A DNA stretch of 54,451 bases from K189A clade bacterium. Lineage in GTDB: Bacteria; Pseudomonadota; Gammaproteobacteria; Pseudomonadales; Azotimanducaceae. The first letter of the stretch is position 1. The number at the start of each line of letters is the position of its first letter. The stretch covers positions 1-54,451 of the forward strand of contig CACOYI010000007.1 of the NCBI GenBank assembly GCA_902631405.1. The letters run 5' to 3'. A program made the position numbers and the translations under genes. Shown here in pieces: positions 1 through 8,808 of the stretch. Under the pieces are notes generated by a model. That model worked only from the letters and a program-made list of their open reading frames with translations, made no database searches and had not been told where the DNA came from.

Positions 1-579
1 CATTGAAACTGAGCGTAACGTCATTCCCCCATGGGCTCCATCATGCCCCCCGGGCTCCCCTTGTGTTGCCATCTCCCTGCCATCAAGCCATACCACTCCG
101 AGCCTCTGAGCATCGGAGAAGAGAGATACAAAGCCGTGCTCGGTTAGGGTCCGATCCTGATGAGGACTGCCGGCGTCGAGCCAGGTTATTCCAGAATCAT
201 TGGAATACCTCAAACGTACATCGTATGCATATTTACCTCCTGGAGTACGCTGAAGATAATGCGCCGCCCAAAAAGATTCTGTTACGGGTTGAACTGAAGG
301 AATGTCTGCCCAGTTAACGAACCAGTCTTCGCCCCGCGCGACCTCTGTGGGCTCCGACCAAAAACCATCTTTCAGTATCGAGTATTCTAAAATACTCAAA
401 CCTTTATTAACGCGCTGCCAACTCAAAATTGGTCGTCCCTTTGAATCGAGGCTGAAGTTGGGGGCGCTCGTTCCTGAACCCGCCGGAGAAATCATTGGAG
501 AAACTACAGGCTCTGCACATCCCGAGCTAAGAGAGAAAAACATCAAATAACAACATAAGTAAATTACATTCTTCCGCAA
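1..579 (-). CDS. Lipoprotein with sialidase-like Asp-box (3' end cut by window edge)
   Basis: An open frame runs leftward from a TTG at 579 off the window edge, giving 193 codons without a stop. The TTG is preceded by GAGGA about seven bases upstream and is followed by a Lys/Arg-containing start, a hydrophobic stretch and the lipobox LSSGC near residues 16-20, so the product is probably a lipoprotein. Around residues 125-132 it carries SNDSGITW, a perfect S-x-D-x-G-x-T-W Asp-box of the kind that repeats in BNR/sialidase propellers. A second 'FSLDSKGRPILSW'-like blade lies near the N-terminus. The family assignment is a fold-level inference, and the substrate and the missing C-terminal part are unknown. 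Confidence 0.7.
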   Translation of the reverse strand, partial: MRKNVIYLCCYLMFFSLSSGCAEPVVSPMISPAGSGTSAPNFSLDSKGRPILSWQRVNKGLSILEYSILKDGFWSEPTEVARGEDWFVNWADIPSVQPVTESFWAAHYLQRTPGGKYAYDVRLRYSNDSGITWLDAGSPHQDRTLTEHGFVSLFSDAQRLGVVWLDGREMATQGEPGGHDGAHGGMTLRSVSM

Positions 580-864
580 TCTAGTTCCTCTTTTTTGTTC
601 GTCCTATGACCGTACTGTTCTGACGCAAGCATCGCAAGAGAAGAAATGTTACCTGTTGTCTGCACCATGAAACTCAAGTGACGCTCGAGGTCTATCGCTA
701 TTATGATTTTTGCTAGGGACAGAAATTTCTATCTCATTTAGTTTTGCGAGGACCGAGAGGTCCGCCCCAGAACACCGTGTTCCAGAGGCCCTTATTTTAC
801 AGTTCGACCAAGCTTGAAATATCCTTGGTGCGGGAGTTACGCTCTCTGACATATGGGAGAATGT

Positions 865-1458
865 ATGCCAACGACCATCCGCGAAGCGCAGGTAAAAGAC
901 ATTCCGCATCTTGCTTACGTGAGTTTGCAGGCGACTTCAGGGCTATTCGACGCCCTTTACGAGGAATCGATACCCGGACGTGAGACTTCTCTAATCGTCG
1001 AGCATATGTTTTCTCGACTTAATACCACTTCCTCATATCTCAACTGCCGCATCCTTGAGGTTGACGGAAAAGTCGCCGGTGGTCTGCATGGTTTTCCTCA
1101 GAGCGAGAGTGAAACGAGTGTGGGCGATCCTCTCATACGACGCGACCGCTTTAGCTTGTTAAAGCCTTTCTATGAACTCCCTGTACCCAAAGACAGTTAT
1201 TACATTCACTCTGTGGGTCTTTACCAAGAACACCGTGGGCAAGGTTACGGACGCAAACTCATGTTGGAAGCAGAGGAGTTAGCGAAATCGCTTCAGGTAA
1301 ACACAACGAGCCTTCACGTATTTCAGCAGAACACACAAGCTCTGACCCTTTATCAGGGCATGGGCTACATAGAAACGGGCCGGAGTCCGGTGGTTCCACA
1401 TCCGTCTTTGTGGTACGACGGGCAACTTCTCTTGCTGGAAAAAACGATGGCCGTATAA
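865..1458 (+). CDS. GNAT family N-acetyltransferase
   Basis: About 197 residues. The acetyl-CoA-binding motif A is clear: YIHSVGLY followed by HRGQGYGRKL near residues 122-132 (the R/Q-x-x-G-x-G/A signature), then N-TQALTLYQGMGY near 156-168, the usual C-terminal beta6-beta7 element. The start at 865 is preferred over the in-frame ATG at 853 because GGGAG at 855-859 sits five bases before it, while no ribosome site precedes 853. The substrate cannot be read from the sequence. It is followed after 31 bases by a PhyH gene on the same strand and is probably co-transcribed with it. Confidence 0.85.
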   Translation: MPTTIREAQVKDIPHLAYVSLQATSGLFDALYEESIPGRETSLIVEHMFSRLNTTSSYLNCRILEVDGKVAGGLHGFPQSESETSVGDPLIRRDRFSLLKPFYELPVPKDSYYIHSVGLYQEHRGQGYGRKLMLEAEELAKSLQVNTTSLHVFQQNTQALTLYQGMGYIETGRSPVVPHPSLWYDGQLLLLEKTMAV

Positions 1459-1489
1459 TCGGCGAAGAGGGTCCGGATTGGAGGGGAAT

Positions 1490-2332
1490 GTGGGATTTCA
1501 AATAACAGAGCAACATCGAGCTTCCTTCAGCGAAGATGGCATTGTTAATCTTAAAGGTGCGATAGATGCCCAATTGTTGACAAAACTCAACGAATGCTTC
1601 GAATGGGCGATCGCGAACCCTGGACCGACTGTAAATGGGCATACAAATGGAGATGAATTTTCCTTCATCGACCTAGCGAATCCAGCAGGACGAGATATGT
1701 ACGAGCAGGTAATAGCGGATTCTGCGCTAGCGTCCCTGGCAGCTGATCTCTGGCAATCTAAGTATGTAGGTTTTCTGGCGGAAGAGGTTTTTTATAAGAA
1801 AGGACGTGCTGCCCCAACGTTATGGCATCAGGATACCTCGTATGGCCCGTGGATTGGGCCTCATTGGGTAAATTTCTGGATACCTCTTGTAGCACATCCA
1901 GCTGAATACGCGATCCAAGTCGTGCGTGGTTCCCATAAAGGGGTGATGTATGACGGAACCACCTTTAACCCAAAAGATCCAACCGAGCCCATGTGGGGTG
2001 AGGCGGCAAATTTCCCTCGACTGCCCGACATAAATGCTGATCGAGCGAAAGATCCGAATTCTTGGGATATCGTAGCTTTCGATGTGGAGCCGGGAGATAT
2101 AGTTGCATTACATCCACATTGCTTGCATGCGGGCGGAGCTGCCGATGCAGGGCTCCCAGAGCGACGCACATTGGTCTTTCGTTTCTATGGTGATGAATCT
2201 TATTACAGCGGACACCTCCCGGACGTACCCGGGCACTATGATATTCCACCCATACCTGCAGCAAGCGGTGGATTTTTAAGCGACGGAGATCTATTTCGAC
2301 CTGCAGATTCGGCGCCGCTTCTTCGGCAATAA
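1490..2332 (+). CDS. Phytanoyl-CoA dioxygenase (PhyH) family protein 1
   Basis: Predicted Fe(II)/2-oxoglutarate oxygenase of about 280 residues, a usual size for the family. The iron facial triad is visible: H-Q-D in LWHQDTSYGP (H113, D115) and a distal His in HPHCLHAGG (about H213). The ERR pair about 13 residues later could supply the 2-oxoglutarate-binding Arg. GTG at 1490 lies five bases after GGAGG (1480-1484); an in-frame TTG at 1478 would overlap that ribosome site and is less likely. It follows the GNAT gene closely. The family includes hydroxylases of phytanoyl-CoA but also of many small molecules, so the substrate is open. Confidence 0.85.
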   Translation: MGFQITEQHRASFSEDGIVNLKGAIDAQLLTKLNECFEWAIANPGPTVNGHTNGDEFSFIDLANPAGRDMYEQVIADSALASLAADLWQSKYVGFLAEEVFYKKGRAAPTLWHQDTSYGPWIGPHWVNFWIPLVAHPAEYAIQVVRGSHKGVMYDGTTFNPKDPTEPMWGEAANFPRLPDINADRAKDPNSWDIVAFDVEPGDIVALHPHCLHAGGAADAGLPERRTLVFRFYGDESYYSGHLPDVPGHYDIPPIPAASGGFLSDGDLFRPADSAPLLRQ

Positions 2333-2527
2333 AATAAAAAGATATCTAGAGCGGGTCCGTATTTAGGTTCACTCAAGATAATTCAAATTCCGGTGACGAG
2401 CGGTAAAGATAAAGATCGTCTTCTTTTCTAGGGTGGAAAACCAGCCTCTAGAAATACAATCTTTCGATCACGATGCTCGTATGTCTCGCTTCATTAATTA
2501 AGAACGCCCATCCGCTTTCATAGTCTC

Positions 2528-2923
2528 CTAGCGTCTTGCGCTACTTGCAGCGACTATTTCGATCTCAATATCACCTGCCACCAGCGGCGCACCAACTGTC
2601 GTGCGACAAGGGTACGGGGCATCGAACATATCCAAAAACACTTCATTCCATGCGGCAAATTCACCAACATCAGCAAGTTGCGCATTTACCTTAATCACAT
2701 GATCCAAGGACAGATTTAGATCGTCGAGAATGGCGTCAAAGTTCTCCAGTGTAAGCCGCGCTTGAGTCCTTACATCCGCCAGACTAATCTCGAGGGAAAC
2801 AAGATCTATCGCGGTCAACCCGCTGAAAAAATAGAGATCTCCCACCTGAATCGCAGTCGCGTTTTTGACATTGAAGTGCTGCATGGCAGCCTCAACAGAG
2901 GGCGAGGAATGTACTATCGTCAT
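2528..2923 (-). CDS. RidA/YjgF/UK114 family protein
   Basis: A 131-residue protein, matching the usual RidA length. It has the N-terminal V-G-D-L-Y-FFSGLTA strand, the Asn-rich central helix and the C-terminal P-C-R-T-T-V-G segment with the Arg (R107) that binds the carboxylate of enamine/imine substrates in RidA. The start at 2923 (ATG, MTIVHSS) is chosen over an extension to 2953 because homologues begin near here and an AGGA lies upstream. RidA proteins hydrolyse reactive 2-aminoacrylate-type imines, but many paralogues act in specific catabolic pathways. It stands alone between two plus-strand genes, divergent from the downstream CoA-transferase. Confidence 0.85.
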   Translation of the reverse strand: MTIVHSSPSVEAAMQHFNVKNATAIQVGDLYFFSGLTAIDLVSLEISLADVRTQARLTLENFDAILDDLNLSLDHVIKVNAQLADVGEFAAWNEVFLDMFDAPYPCRTTVGAPLVAGDIEIEIVAASSARR

Positions 2924-3121
2924 GGGGGAAGTCCTGAATAAAACAAGACGCAAAATATAACGTTCGACCCATTTTTAGGTAAAGAGGTTGCTCCTGAGTG
3001 AATGTAGCGTGATTACAAACTGTCGAATTTGAACTACATTTAAGATGAGGGAACACAACAACTTAGCTTTAGTTTCTGCAATCTCATTTGAGAGACTGTC
3101 GCTAAATCTTGGAGGAGTTAG

Positions 3122-5503
3122 TTGGCGAAGGCGTTAGAGGGAATACGAGTACTGGATCTCACCCGTGGACCTGCTGGTGGCTTGGCTACAATGATTTTGG
3201 CTGATTTTGGCGCTGAGGTGGTTGTGATCGACGGGCCTAATGAAGACCCCTTCCTGAATTTGCCAGCTTCTCCAATGTGGAGGAGAGGGAAGGTTTTCAT
3301 CGACCTGGACCTCAACGAGGAAAGCGACCTTAATCAATTCCATCAGCTTTGCGCGGCGAGCGACGTGCTGGTTTGCAACTGGAGAACAGCTGCTCTCGAG
3401 AGAAAGCAATTGACTTATGAACACTTGCAGGAACGGCATCCCCATCTAATTCTCTCGCACATCACAGGTTTCGGAGGAAAAGGCCCGAAATCAAACTATC
3501 CTGGCTACGAACACGTGATCGCGGCTTCTACAGGTCGAATGCAATTATTTTCTGGGATCGTTGATCGTCCGGGTCCTGTTTTCTCAGCCCTTCAGGTTGG
3601 CACTCATGCATGCGCCCAATCTACAGCCTTCGGAATCTTAGCGGCGCTCCTCGAACGCGAGGTCAATAGCGGAGGGAGGCTAGTTGAAACCAGTCTTTTG
3701 CAAGGCATGCTGCCCTATGAGATGGGGAGCATGATTGGCGCTCAGTTCCCAGAACAGTTCGCGGAGATGTTTGCACTCGCTGAGAGTAACGAAGTTCCAA
3801 TGCCCTCTCTTTTTTATCATCCGGCTCAAGCAGGAGACGGTCGATGGGTACAATTTGGGAATCTACTGCCGCATCTTTTCGACAACTTTTTATTAGTCAC
3901 AAACCTTACGGATATCCTTATTGATCCCGACTTTGAGCCCAAACAACTCTTATTTTTGGATCAAGCTAAACATGAAGCCTTTCGAGAACGAATGCTAGCG
4001 CGCATCCAAGAAAAACCGGCAGCGGAATGGATAGACTTGTGCATTGAGAACGGAGGGGTAGTTGCGACCACCTATCAGACAACGCAACAAGCTATTGACG
4101 ACCCCGACATCAAGGCCAATGGGCACGTAATCGAACGAAGTGACGGTGGCCTTGAACTAGGGCCTGTAGCCAGATTCACGAAGACACCGGGAATTCCGGG
4201 ACCTACGGGAAAAAAGAATCATGAATTAATCAAACGTTGGCTTTCCGAGCCGCGACCACAAACCAACAAGCCAGGTTCAGATAGACCTCCATTAGAAGGA
4301 ATTAGAGTCGTCGAAATAGCCACGATCATAGCAGCGCCATTAGGATCATCATTCCTAGCGGACATGGGCGCTGAGGTTATAAAAATTGAACCCGCAGGAG
4401 GCGATCCCTTCAGAGGCCTGCTCATGGGACTTGGAGCCGCAAGAGTAAACGGAGGCAAGAGAAGCATCGGTCTAAATTTAAAATCAGATCAAGGAAAGAC
4501 CATTGCGTTGGACCTGATTAAGTCCGCAGACGTATTAATCCATAACTTCCGACCAGGAGTTCCAGAACGACTGGGCATAGGGTATGAAGATGTCAGTAAA
4601 TTAAATCCAAAAATCATCTACCTCCAGAGCAATGGCTATGGCCCTGACGGACCTGGCGCGCAAAGACCTAGCACACATCCTATTCCTGGAGCTGCAATGG
4701 GTGGAGTGTCGTATCAGATGGGAGAAAAATTGCCATCTGAGTTACAAGATATGGAAAACCTGCGTTTGTGGACAAAACGAATCATGCGAGCAAACGACGT
4801 CAACCCTGACCCAAATACCGCAATGGTCGTTTGCACCTCCGTGATGCTTGGATTGATGGCGCGCAAAACAACGGGTGAAGGACAGCAGATATTCATGGAT
4901 ATGTTTGGAGCAAATGCGTATGCAAATCACGATGACTTCTTGTCCTACTCAGATAAAAAGCAAAGAGCCCTCACCGATGACCTTATGCACGGATTAAACC
5001 CGACTTATAGACTTTATGAATGCGAGAATAACGGATGGATATTTCTGGCTTTGGTAAGCTCACGGGAGAAAATACGCTTCTTAGAAATCCTCGTTCAAAC
5101 GGGCTTTGAATGCGGTGGTCTTTCCCTAGACGAAACTGAAAACACCGCTTCGGTCGAGCAACTTGAGTCGTTATTTAAACTCCGTTCAGCCGATTATTGG
5201 GAAGAGCTCCTCGCCCCTGAGGGAATTGGTTGTGTTCGAGCAGATGGATCCACTTCCGCACGATTTTGGCTAGAAGACGAACAAATACAATCTATGAACC
5301 TCAATAAATCTGCGACTTACCCCGGGTGGGGGGACTATCAACGACACGGCCCTACCGCATTATTCAATTGCGGCGTGAATCATCTAAAAGGAGCTCCGAC
5401 TGGTGGACAACATTCGGAGGAGATCCTCTCTGAAATGGGCTACGCAGAGAACGAGATCAATCAATTTTTGGAAAATGGCGTCATCTGGAAAGAGTCTGAC
5501 TAA
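3122..5503 (+). CDS. Fused tandem CaiB/BaiF (family III) CoA-transferase
   Basis: A 793-residue protein, about twice the usual length of 380-410. Both halves start with the family signature: LEGIRVLDLTRGPAGG at 5-20 and PLEGIRVVEIATIIAAP from about 390. The second half has IHNFRPGVPERLGIGYE and GEGQQIFMDMF. By hand alignment the catalytic Asp of the family (Asp156 of M. tuberculosis MCR, Asp169 of FRC) is Thr161 in the first half and Asp563 in the second, so probably only the C-terminal half carries a covalent aspartyl-CoA site. TTG 3122 is preceded by GGAGGAG. Family members move CoA between carboxylic acids; the acids here are unknown. Confidence 0.88.
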   Translation: MAKALEGIRVLDLTRGPAGGLATMILADFGAEVVVIDGPNEDPFLNLPASPMWRRGKVFIDLDLNEESDLNQFHQLCAASDVLVCNWRTAALERKQLTYEHLQERHPHLILSHITGFGGKGPKSNYPGYEHVIAASTGRMQLFSGIVDRPGPVFSALQVGTHACAQSTAFGILAALLEREVNSGGRLVETSLLQGMLPYEMGSMIGAQFPEQFAEMFALAESNEVPMPSLFYHPAQAGDGRWVQFGNLLPHLFDNFLLVTNLTDILIDPDFEPKQLLFLDQAKHEAFRERMLARIQEKPAAEWIDLCIENGGVVATTYQTTQQAIDDPDIKANGHVIERSDGGLELGPVARFTKTPGIPGPTGKKNHELIKRWLSEPRPQTNKPGSDRPPLEGIRVVEIATIIAAPLGSSFLADMGAEVIKIEPAGGDPFRGLLMGLGAARVNGGKRSIGLNLKSDQGKTIALDLIKSADVLIHNFRPGVPERLGIGYEDVSKLNPKIIYLQSNGYGPDGPGAQRPSTHPIPGAAMGGVSYQMGEKLPSELQDMENLRLWTKRIMRANDVNPDPNTAMVVCTSVMLGLMARKTTGEGQQIFMDMFGANAYANHDDFLSYSDKKQRALTDDLMHGLNPTYRLYECENNGWIFLALVSSREKIRFLEILVQTGFECGGLSLDETENTASVEQLESLFKLRSADYWEELLAPEGIGCVRADGSTSARFWLEDEQIQSMNLNKSATYPGWGDYQRHGPTALFNCGVNHLKGAPTGGQHSEEILSEMGYAENEINQFLENGVIWKESD

Positions 5504-5731
5504 AGCCTCAGACCTCTTATCCGCCTGTTGAATAGTCAACGCCGGCGCCGAGGAGAAGGCCATATGACTCGCGCATATCCCAAGGTCCTGAACTACTCAA
5601 ATGCAACCGTTGAATTACCTTTGGCAGCTCTAGGCCTCGTTGTCTTGAATAGAAAATATCACTTTAGATATTAGAACGGTCTGTTCAATACAGATATGCT
5701 TTGGAAGTATCGATAAAGACTGAATGCCCAA

Positions 5732-7330
5732 ATGCTTAAACATATCCTGTTTGCCCTGATACTTTCACCTTTAGGTAGTAGTGTTTTTGCCCTAGATTGC
5801 CCGAGCGTTCCGAACACCGAATCTTTCTTCCCAGATAGTTGGGGCATTGATGAAGCCAACACGCGCTTCGTGAGTTCAAAAGATAGCCAAATTGATTCCG
5901 CGAACGTACACCTTTTGAAGCTCAAATGGTCATATGGCCTAAGCACCACCGCACCACGGTTCTACCCCCTAGTGACGCCAGACACAATTTACATCGGCGA
6001 TGGTGAAAACGGTTTGGTGGCACTTGATCGTGAAAGTGGTTGTGTTCGCTGGCGCAACAAGGATGCGTCGGGAGATGTTGCCAGCAGCATTACTGGAGGC
6101 AACACTCGTTTCGGGCCAACATTGTACTTCGCCCACAGAACCCAAGGGGTGTTCGCCGTTCATGCTCAAAGTGGGAAGACATTGTGGCAAAGCGGCATAA
6201 GAGATGAGCCTCTTCCAATGTATTCTGGTTCTCCTCTAGTTGCTGGAGGAGTGATTTACGTGCCAATTTCCAGTCAAGAAATCGGTTTGAGTCTTCTCCC
6301 CTTTTACGGTTGCTGTACAACTAGCGGGGGCATGGCAGCACTGGATGCCGAAACAGGTGAACAGCTTTGGTATCTCCCCACGATCGAGGAGAAGGCAACA
6401 GTCACAGGCAGGCATTTATTGTTTGTACAAAGGTGGGGGCCCAGCGGGGCGCCCGTTTGGAGCGCACCAACACTGGATCGAGAACGTGGGCTACTTTTCT
6501 ATGGCACTGGAGAAAATTACTCGGCGCCCGCAACGGATACCAGCGACGCGATCTTTGCCGTAGATATCAAGACCGGGAAACGACGTTGGTTGAAACAGTT
6601 TACAGCCGAAGATATGTACAATCTCGCATGCAATGTAGGTGGTGCCAATTGCCCAGAACAAGAGGGCCCAGACCTAGACTTTGGCGCACCGCCACTTCTA
6701 GCCAGAAATAGCGAGGGCCGTGAACTGCTTTACGTGGGGCAGAAATCTGGGGCCGTGAGCGCTTTGGATCCATCGACTGGAGAACGAGTTTGGGATCAAA
6801 AATTTGGCCGCGGTGGATATCTGGGAGGCATTCATTGGGGACTTGCTGCTGATATAAAGCGTGGTCTGCTTTATGTCCCGATAAGTGATTTCCCAGCAGG
6901 TCTTGAGCTGACTGAAGCTCCTACACCAGGCTTATATGCATTAAGCCTCGATGACGGTTCACTGGAATGGTTTACCGAAAAGGACTTTAGTAAGGAAAAC
7001 AGAGAGAGACTAGGGTTTTGGCCTGGACTGTCCGCAGGCATAGTCGCAACCGAAGGAATAATTTTCGCAGGAGATCTGGCGGGACAGATAGAAGCTTACG
7101 ATGCCATAAGTGGTAATACTTTATGGAGTTACGCTACCGCAAGATCATTCACAACAGTTAATGATCTGGAGTCAATGGGCGGAAGCATTGATTCCCATGG
7201 GCCGTTGCCTGTTGATGACTTGCTGCTAGTCAGCTCTGGTTATTCTGGGGTGGGCATGAAAGGCGGAAACGCGTTTTTAGTTTTTCAGTTAAATGAAGAA
7301 TCAGACGTTGAGTCAATGGAGGAGCAATAA
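5732..7330 (+). CDS. Secreted PQQ-type beta-propeller dehydrogenase
   Basis: A 532-residue protein with a Sec signal peptide (about 1-20, cleaved near VFA-LDC). Repeated propeller blades end in tryptophan-docking motifs such as GLVALDRESGCVRW, GGMAALDAETGEQLW, AVDIKTGKRRW and SALDPSTGERVW. A vicinal Cys pair (YGCC, about 194-195) resembles the disulfide ring that contacts PQQ in quinoprotein alcohol dehydrogenases. No CxxCH haem motif is present, so an external electron acceptor would be needed. It resembles polyvinyl-alcohol-dehydrogenase-like quinoproteins, acting in the periplasm. The next gene, an RDD membrane protein, starts one base after its stop. The substrate is not predictable; a BamB-like non-enzymatic propeller is less likely given the CC pair. 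Confidence 0.8.
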   Translation: MLKHILFALILSPLGSSVFALDCPSVPNTESFFPDSWGIDEANTRFVSSKDSQIDSANVHLLKLKWSYGLSTTAPRFYPLVTPDTIYIGDGENGLVALDRESGCVRWRNKDASGDVASSITGGNTRFGPTLYFAHRTQGVFAVHAQSGKTLWQSGIRDEPLPMYSGSPLVAGGVIYVPISSQEIGLSLLPFYGCCTTSGGMAALDAETGEQLWYLPTIEEKATVTGRHLLFVQRWGPSGAPVWSAPTLDRERGLLFYGTGENYSAPATDTSDAIFAVDIKTGKRRWLKQFTAEDMYNLACNVGGANCPEQEGPDLDFGAPPLLARNSEGRELLYVGQKSGAVSALDPSTGERVWDQKFGRGGYLGGIHWGLAADIKRGLLYVPISDFPAGLELTEAPTPGLYALSLDDGSLEWFTEKDFSKENRERLGFWPGLSAGIVATEGIIFAGDLAGQIEAYDAISGNTLWSYATARSFTTVNDLESMGGSIDSHGPLPVDDLLLVSSGYSGVGMKGGNAFLVFQLNEESDVESMEEQ

Positions 7331-7331
7331 C

Positions 7332-7775
7332 ATGAAAGCCTCTATTTTGCGTCGCCTTAGCGCCGCCACTTTGGATTTTTTTGTAGTACCGGCCGTCGCC
7401 TTAATAATCATGGTCATTAGCGGGGCGCTGGAGAACGCTGAGGCTTGGTCAAACGGTTTCCCATGGGTGCGAGTCCTACTGCTAGGGGTGACAGCCTACC
7501 TCCTAGTCAATGGAGTGCTGCTTTGGCGATACGGCCAAACATTGGGAAAACGGCTTTGCAAGATCAAGGTCGTTGACCACAATTCAGGTCACTTACCAGC
7601 GTTTTGGAAACTGGTAGTTCTACGCGGGCCTTTTTTTCCTTTATTACATTCAACGCTCATCGGCCTTTGGTATCTGCCTGCGATTGATCTATTGCTGGGC
7701 CTTCGTGGTGATAGACGTTGCCTTCACGATTGGGTTTGCGGCACCAGCGTTGTCGATTGTTCAACGCAGACTTAG
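7332..7775 (+). CDS. RDD family membrane protein
   Basis: A 147-residue integral membrane protein. It opens with the RDD signature, R-R-L-S-A-A-T-L-D-F-F near 7-17, then hydrophobic segments near 16-32, 50-70 and 95-115, and the conserved 'GQTLGKRLCKIKVVD' element after the second segment. ATG 7332 is preceded by GGAGGAGC (7318-7325) inside the end of the PQQ propeller gene, so the two genes are translationally close and probably form one operon. RDD proteins have diverse, poorly defined roles; a role as membrane partner of the propeller dehydrogenase is possible but is only inferred from position. Confidence 0.8.
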   Translation: MKASILRRLSAATLDFFVVPAVALIIMVISGALENAEAWSNGFPWVRVLLLGVTAYLLVNGVLLWRYGQTLGKRLCKIKVVDHNSGHLPAFWKLVVLRGPFFPLLHSTLIGLWYLPAIDLLLGLRGDRRCLHDWVCGTSVVDCSTQT

Positions 7776-7800
7776 AGCAATTTCAAACAGCACGGAGAAT

Positions 7801-8490
7801 TTAATTACCCTCCCTAAACAGCGGGTATTCTCTTTCGTTCCAGTAGACTTTCCCCGACGCTCCATCATCCGCAAGAGAGGCTAACATCTTGGCGGTTGGG
7901 TACGTGGCTGACGGCTCTTGGAATTGAGGCATATCTTTACCCCAAATAGCCGTTCGTGTTGGACCCGGGATCAACATATTCACCAGGATATTTGTATCTT
8001 TCAGCTCGGCTGCAGCGACCCTGGAGGCGGCCCACATCCCCGCCTTTGCTGCAGAGTAAGCTGACGTACCGATAGAGTCATATTCTGCGTTGCGAGAAAT
8101 AGTATTGATAATCCGACCATAATTTTGTGCTCGCATGTGTGGGATTGCGGCACGCATGGCATTCACCATAGCGAAAAGATGAACGGCAACGTGATGTTCG
8201 AAATCACCGTCTGCACTGTTCTCCAGTCGTTTGTTGAAACCCATACCGGCGTTATTGAAAAGCACATCGATTCGGCCAGTTAGCTTTACGGCATCAGCAA
8301 TCATTTGTTTAACTTCTGCCGCGTTGCCCACATCAACCTGCAAATGAAATGCAGCTGGTACGTCATCGAGCCCCTCACGATTAATATCCACCGCAATTAC
8401 CGTTGCACCATCAGCGCTAAAACCCTCTGCCCAAGCGCGTCCAAGACCGCTAGCGGCACCGGTTATCAACACAGTCCGATCTTCAAACAT
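7801..8490 (-). CDS. Short-chain dehydrogenase/reductase
   Basis: A 229-residue classical SDR, slightly short for the family. It shows the cofactor-binding TGAASGLG (10-17), D35 at the end of beta2 favouring NAD(H), NNAG (79-82), and the catalytic S132, Y145-x-x-x-K149 set in ISR and AYSAAKAG. The C-terminal substrate loop is short, ending near residue 229. It converges on the RDD gene with 25 bases between stops and is divergent from the small lipoprotein gene at 8592. The substrate is unknown. Confidence 0.88.
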   Translation of the reverse strand: MFEDRTVLITGAASGLGRAWAEGFSADGATVIAVDINREGLDDVPAAFHLQVDVGNAAEVKQMIADAVKLTGRIDVLFNNAGMGFNKRLENSADGDFEHHVAVHLFAMVNAMRAAIPHMRAQNYGRIINTISRNAEYDSIGTSAYSAAKAGMWAASRVAAAELKDTNILVNMLIPGPTRTAIWGKDMPQFQEPSATYPTAKMLASLADDGASGKVYWNEREYPLFREGN

Positions 8491-8591
8491 ATAAACCTAT
8501 CAAGATTAGCGCCCAAGCCCACTGAGAAGATTAAACCCTTGACCTTTGGACACAAGATGCCTTTCAATGAGGGACCCAAAGGAGAGCTTAC

Positions 8592-8747
8592 ATGAGGGAT
8601 ATTTTTCTGGCGATCATTGTGTCTGGGTTTCTTGCAGGTTGTGGGAAAACCGAGAGCACTACTTCGGACAACTGTCTGACGGGAGAAACCGAAGAGCAAT
8701 GTCTTGAAAGAACCATGCCCGCAACATCGAGCGGCGATAGCGATTAG
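8592..8747 (+). CDS. Small lipoprotein (51 aa)
   Basis: A 51-codon gene with ATG at 8592 and GGAGAG at 8581-8586, ending at TAG 8745-8747. It starts M-R-D, then a hydrophobic stretch and the lipobox FLAGC (residues 13-17). The mature peptide is about 35 residues, acidic and rich in Ser/Thr, with two further cysteines (C28 and C37) that could form a disulfide. It resembles small entericidin- or YgdI-like lipoproteins only in layout; I do not recognise the family. It lies upstream of, and on the same strand as, another lipoprotein gene at 8809. Confidence 0.65.
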   Translation: MRDIFLAIIVSGFLAGCGKTESTTSDNCLTGETEEQCLERTMPATSSGDSD

Positions 8748-8808
8748 CGAACAAGACTTCGGACTGAGCACCGCCCAAGCGGGGCTTGATTTTAGTGATG
8801 CTTGACAG

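Noticed and set aside
302-550. Plus-strand open frames over the left-edge lipoprotein gene.
   Set aside because: The minus strand has a lipobox, a ribosome site and an Asp-box; the plus frames have none of these.
649-909. Open frame on the minus strand overlapping the start of the GNAT gene.
   Set aside because: Overlaps the well-supported GNAT start and lacks any motif; composition and position fit a shadow frame.
5504-5731. Gap between the fused CoA-transferase and the PQQ propeller gene.
   Set aside because: I looked for a small gene, terminator or promoter and found nothing convincing.
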